Translations under genes and position numbers: made by a program
Notes under the pieces: generated by a model
The model's input: only the letters and a program-made list of their open reading frames with translations
Told to the model about the DNA's origin: nothing
The model's database searches: none
Assembly (NCBI GenBank): GCA_002455215.1
Contig: DKKK01000158.1
Location: 3,069-10,706 of the forward strand
Origin: Anaerolineales bacterium UBA6668
GTDB taxonomy: Bacteria > Chloroflexota > Anaerolineae > Anaerolineales > UBA6668
DNA: 7,638 nucleotides
Direction of reading: 5' to 3'
Shown here: positions 5,827 to 7,638 of the stretch, one piece after another
Numbering within the stretch: the stretch's first letter is position 1
Layout of the letters: each line of letters begins with the position of its first letter

Positions 5827-6734
5827 TGAGCCGTTCTCAAGCCAATACGTTGTTGTTGCTGTGCGCAATCATTTGGGGGTTTGGCTTTATTGCCCAGCGA
5901 GTTGCCGGTACAGCATTTCCACCCATTTTGTTTAATTCCTTGCGCTTTCTGTTGGGGGCTGGTTTGGTCAGCATCGTGACGGGTGTGACTAACCGCCAGT
6001 GGCGAGTTTGGCAAATGTGGCAAGACGCTACCCTATGGCGGATGGCGTTGGTGGCTGGAACAATTTTGAGTATCGGGGCTGTACTCCAGCACCTTGGCGT
6101 TATCTACACTTCTGCCAGCAAGTCGGCAATGATTACTGCTTTTTATGCGCCACTAGTGCCCATCTTAGGGTTATGGGTTGGGCATCGTCCGCATGGGTTA
6201 GCTTGGGTTGGTTCTGTTTTTTCGGTATTGGGTTTGGCGCTAATTAGCATACAGGAAAATTTGCACTTTGAGTGGGGGGATATTTTGCTAATTATTGGAG
6301 CATTTGTCTGGGCTATTCACGTGTTGTGGCTGTCTCACGCCACAACGCAGACCGACCCGCTAAAATTGGCGGGCACACAATACTTGGTAACTGGGCTTCT
6401 TTGTGGGGCAGTAAGCCTCCTGTGGGAAAAGCCGCTTTGGCAGGATGTGACGCAAAATGTAGCGCCACTACTCTATTCTGGCTTGGTGTCAGTGGGGGTG
6501 GGATATACCTTGCAGGTGGTTGGGCAAAAGCATGCCCGCCCCACTGAAACAGCCATCATCCTGAGTTTGGAAATCGTATTTGCCACTTTGGGTGGTTGGT
6601 GGTTATTGCACGAAATACTCACCGCACGCATGTTGTGGGGGTGCGCCTTTATGTTGCTGGGGATGGTGATTGCCCAACTCCAGCCAGAAACCCACCAACG
6701 CCCAGCGCCGCTTTCAGATTGTTGCGATGACTAA
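5826..6734 (+). CDS. EamA/DMT-superfamily transporter, 10 TM (302 aa)
   Basis: Drug/metabolite transporters of the EamA type are inner-membrane exporters of small molecules, often amino acids or related metabolites. Length and pattern fit two EamA repeats of five helices: TMs near 8-26, 32-52, 72-90, 97-117, 124-142, 150-170, 180-199, 212-233, 240-261 and 266-284. Typical signatures are AIIWGFGFIAQRVAG in TM1, FNSLRFLLGAGL in TM2, SASKSAMITAFYAPLVPILG in TM4, and ETAIILSLEIVFATLGGWWL in TM9. The C-terminal tail is short, proline-containing and acidic, ending CCDD. The start overlaps the GNAT stop by one base. Its stop (6732-6734) overlaps the stop of the convergent MerR gene, so there is no room for a separate terminator. 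The substrate cannot be told from sequence. Confidence 0.93.
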   Translation: MSRSQANTLLLLCAIIWGFGFIAQRVAGTAFPPILFNSLRFLLGAGLVSIVTGVTNRQWRVWQMWQDATLWRMALVAGTILSIGAVLQHLGVIYTSASKSAMITAFYAPLVPILGLWVGHRPHGLAWVGSVFSVLGLALISIQENLHFEWGDILLIIGAFVWAIHVLWLSHATTQTDPLKLAGTQYLVTGLLCGAVSLLWEKPLWQDVTQNVAPLLYSGLVSVGVGYTLQVVGQKHARPTETAIILSLEIVFATLGGWWLLHEILTARMLWGCAFMLLGMVIAQLQPETHQRPAPLSDCCDD

Positions 6735-7486
6735 GCCGACAATTCGCCACTGCGTTCCAGATAGATACGCACGGCTTCTGCCATAAACCCTGCCAATCGT
6801 TCATCCATCTGGTCAAAATTTGCTTTGAAGCGCGAGTCTGCGCTGTAATTTTGGGCAATCGCAAGCAGTTGTGCTGGGTTCGGAGTCCAGAAATAGCTCA
6901 TGTGTACCCGCCAGCGTGCCACACCCGCTTGAGCGGCGGCAGAGCCTGCCCCTTGCGGGATAGCGGCAATGATGGCTTGATAGATTTCTCCACCTTCTGC
7001 CAAGATATTGTTTTTTTCATCTGCCGAATAATTTTTCCAGCGCTTTGCCGAAGCTTTTACAATTTCCGCATCATAGGTCTGTAGTGCTTCTGCTTCATAT
7101 TCGGCTTGTTGTGCTTCGTTAAATCCAGTAAAAAGTTGTTTGGGAGTCATAGTGGTTGTTCCTTGTAAGTGTTGAATCGTCTGGTCTACTGTTTGGAGTA
7201 AAGTTTGTAGTTGTTGAATTTGCGCCTGCAGGTTAGTTCGATGGGATTGCAAAGCGTAGAGTAAGTCAAAATCCGGTTGTTCCAGTAGTGCCTTAATCTG
7301 TTGCAACGGCAGGTTCATTTGGCGATAGAGTAAAATTTGTTGCAAGCGTAAGATGGCATCCTTTTGGTAGTAGCGGTAACCATTTGCGCCTGTTTGCGAA
7401 GGTGTTAGTAAGTTGATTTCATCGTAATAGTGTAGGGTGCGTGGGGTCACGCCAGCTAAATTCGCAAGTTGTTTGACGGTTAACAT
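6731..7486 (-). CDS. MerR-family regulator with TipAS-like ligand-binding domain (251 aa)
   Basis: A transcription activator that untwists promoters with long spacers. The N-terminal winged helix is clear: LTVKQLANLAGVTPRTLHYYDEINLLTP (2-29) and GYRYYQKDAILRLQQILLYRQM (36-57). A coiled coil rich in Gln and Leu follows (about 79-108), then a TipAS-type domain (about 118-245), seen in the pattern EAEALQTYDAEIVKASAKRW, GEIYQAIIAAIPQG, HMSYFWTPNPAQLLAIAQNY, DSRF, and LAGFMAEAVRIYLE. In Streptomyces TipAL this domain binds thiopeptide antibiotics; relatives sense other drugs or unknown ligands. Here it has no cysteine, so covalent thiopeptide capture as in TipA is unlikely. ATG 7486 is chosen (AGGA 4 bases upstream, standard start of the MerR fold); TTG 7525 would add 13 odd residues. 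It is likely autoregulated through 7535-7565. Whether it controls the convergent GNAT-exporter operon is unknown. Confidence 0.94.
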   Translation of the reverse strand: MLTVKQLANLAGVTPRTLHYYDEINLLTPSQTGANGYRYYQKDAILRLQQILLYRQMNLPLQQIKALLEQPDFDLLYALQSHRTNLQAQIQQLQTLLQTVDQTIQHLQGTTTMTPKQLFTGFNEAQQAEYEAEALQTYDAEIVKASAKRWKNYSADEKNNILAEGGEIYQAIIAAIPQGAGSAAAQAGVARWRVHMSYFWTPNPAQLLAIAQNYSADSRFKANFDQMDERLAGFMAEAVRIYLERSGELSA

Positions 7487-7534
7487 GTTATCCTGTGCTT
7501 GCCCCGTGTCTGTAGCGGGTTTCAAGGTTTTTAG

Positions 7535-7565
7535 AGTATAAACTATGACGGAACGTCAATGTCAA
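7535..7565 (-). promoter_or_regulatory. MerR-type promoter of the regulator gene (19-bp spacer)
   Basis: On the minus strand a perfect TTGACA (7565-7560) and TATACT (7540-7535) are separated by exactly 19 bases (7559-7541). Such over-long spacers are the known hallmark of promoters controlled by MerR-family activators, and this one lies directly upstream of a MerR-family gene. Transcription should start near 7528, leaving a leader of about 42 bases before ATG 7486. Confidence 0.75.
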
Positions 7566-7638
7566 GCATTTCATCCATCGAAATTTCGTAACTGCTCAGC
7601 TTGGTTGGGCGCAACCAACAATCTGGCGAGACTGGATG
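7543..7638 (-). CDS. Possible C-terminal end of a further minus-strand gene (31 codons, edge)
   Basis: From the right edge a minus-strand frame is open for 31 codons to TAG 7545-7543, and its tail (WLRPTKLSSYEISMDEMLD, then IDVPS) looks protein-like, with an acidic end. If real, it lies 56 bases upstream of the MerR start and its last codons overlap the MerR promoter. The plus strand is also open here from ATG 7545 to the edge (starting MTERQCQAFHPSK), so direction is uncertain. I do not recognise either product. Confidence 0.3.
   Translation of the reverse strand, partial: HPVSPDCWLRPTKLSSYEISMDEMLDIDVPS
7546..7558. promoter_or_regulatory. Palindromic operator in the MerR-type promoter spacer
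   Basis: TGACG-TTC-CGTCA is an exact inverted repeat (5-bp arms, 3-base centre) inside the 19-bp spacer, close to its middle. Position and size are as expected for the site of the adjacent MerR/TipAS regulator, implying autoregulation. Confidence 0.65.
7601..7618. repeat. Perfect 7-bp inverted repeat near right edge
   Basis: TTGGTTG-GGCG-CAACCAA forms a perfect 7-bp stem with a 4-base loop. No run of T follows on either strand, so it is not a typical intrinsic terminator. It may be part of coding sequence at the edge, or a small protein-binding site. Confidence 0.35.

Noticed and set aside
7601..7618. Intrinsic terminator reading of the 7-bp hairpin
   Set aside because: No T-tract follows on either strand; kept only as an inverted repeat.
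1..7638. CRISPR array, tRNA/rRNA, insertion sequence, toxin-antitoxin or defence cassette
   Set aside because: I found no regular repeats with spacers, no cloverleaf, no transposase motifs or terminal repeats, and no recognised defence proteins.

Overview
The window carries eight recognisable protein genes plus one small gene and two edge or overlap features. It has a dense bacterial layout, with short intergenic gaps, coupled operons and moderate G+C content. The organism looks like a free-living bacterium that makes its own histidine. Three things suggest Chloroflexota (inference, about 0.5-0.6): the secreted subtilase ends in a tail of the 'YLPxxxR' type that I recall from many secreted Chloroflexota proteins; two genes have consensus -10 boxes so close to the ATG that their mRNAs should be leaderless; and the gene mix fits. 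Nothing looks like a phage, transposon, CRISPR array or RNA gene.

Left part (1-2229). The left edge holds the N-terminal three quarters of histidinol dehydrogenase (hisD) on the minus strand. It diverges from a plus-strand pair: a MazG/PRA-PH-like all-alpha NTP pyrophosphohydrolase (1105-1509), then 3 bases later a SPOUT (TrmH/SpoU) RNA methyltransferase with an N-terminal four-cysteine zinc-ribbon-like module (1513-2229). The divergent promoter region contains a 24-bp near-perfect palindrome, a likely operator.

Middle part (2261-4777, all minus strand). A Nudix hydrolase is followed, with an ATGA stop/start overlap, by a 59-codon gene not previously listed (4095-4274). Downstream lies a secreted subtilisin-like serine protease with a complete D/H/N/S active site and a beta-rich domain inserted in its catalytic domain. 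The protease stop faces the methyltransferase stop across 31 bases.

Right part (4921-7638). A plus-strand coupled pair (TAATG overlap) encodes a two-domain GNAT-fold protein and a 10-TM EamA-type exporter. The exporter's stop codon overlaps, tail to tail, the stop of a minus-strand MerR-family regulator with a TipAS-type ligand-binding domain. The regulator has its own textbook MerR promoter: TTGACA, a 19-bp spacer holding a palindrome, and TATACT. The last ~95 bases may encode the end of another minus-strand gene.

The genes do not form one pathway. Themes are nucleotide-pool cleaning (MazG-like, Nudix), RNA modification, histidine synthesis, extracellular proteolysis, and small-molecule acetylation/export beside a drug-sensing type of regulator. 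I see no convincing multi-gene new system. The most novel items are the small gene coupled to Nudix, the divergent palindrome, and the protease's C-terminal tail.
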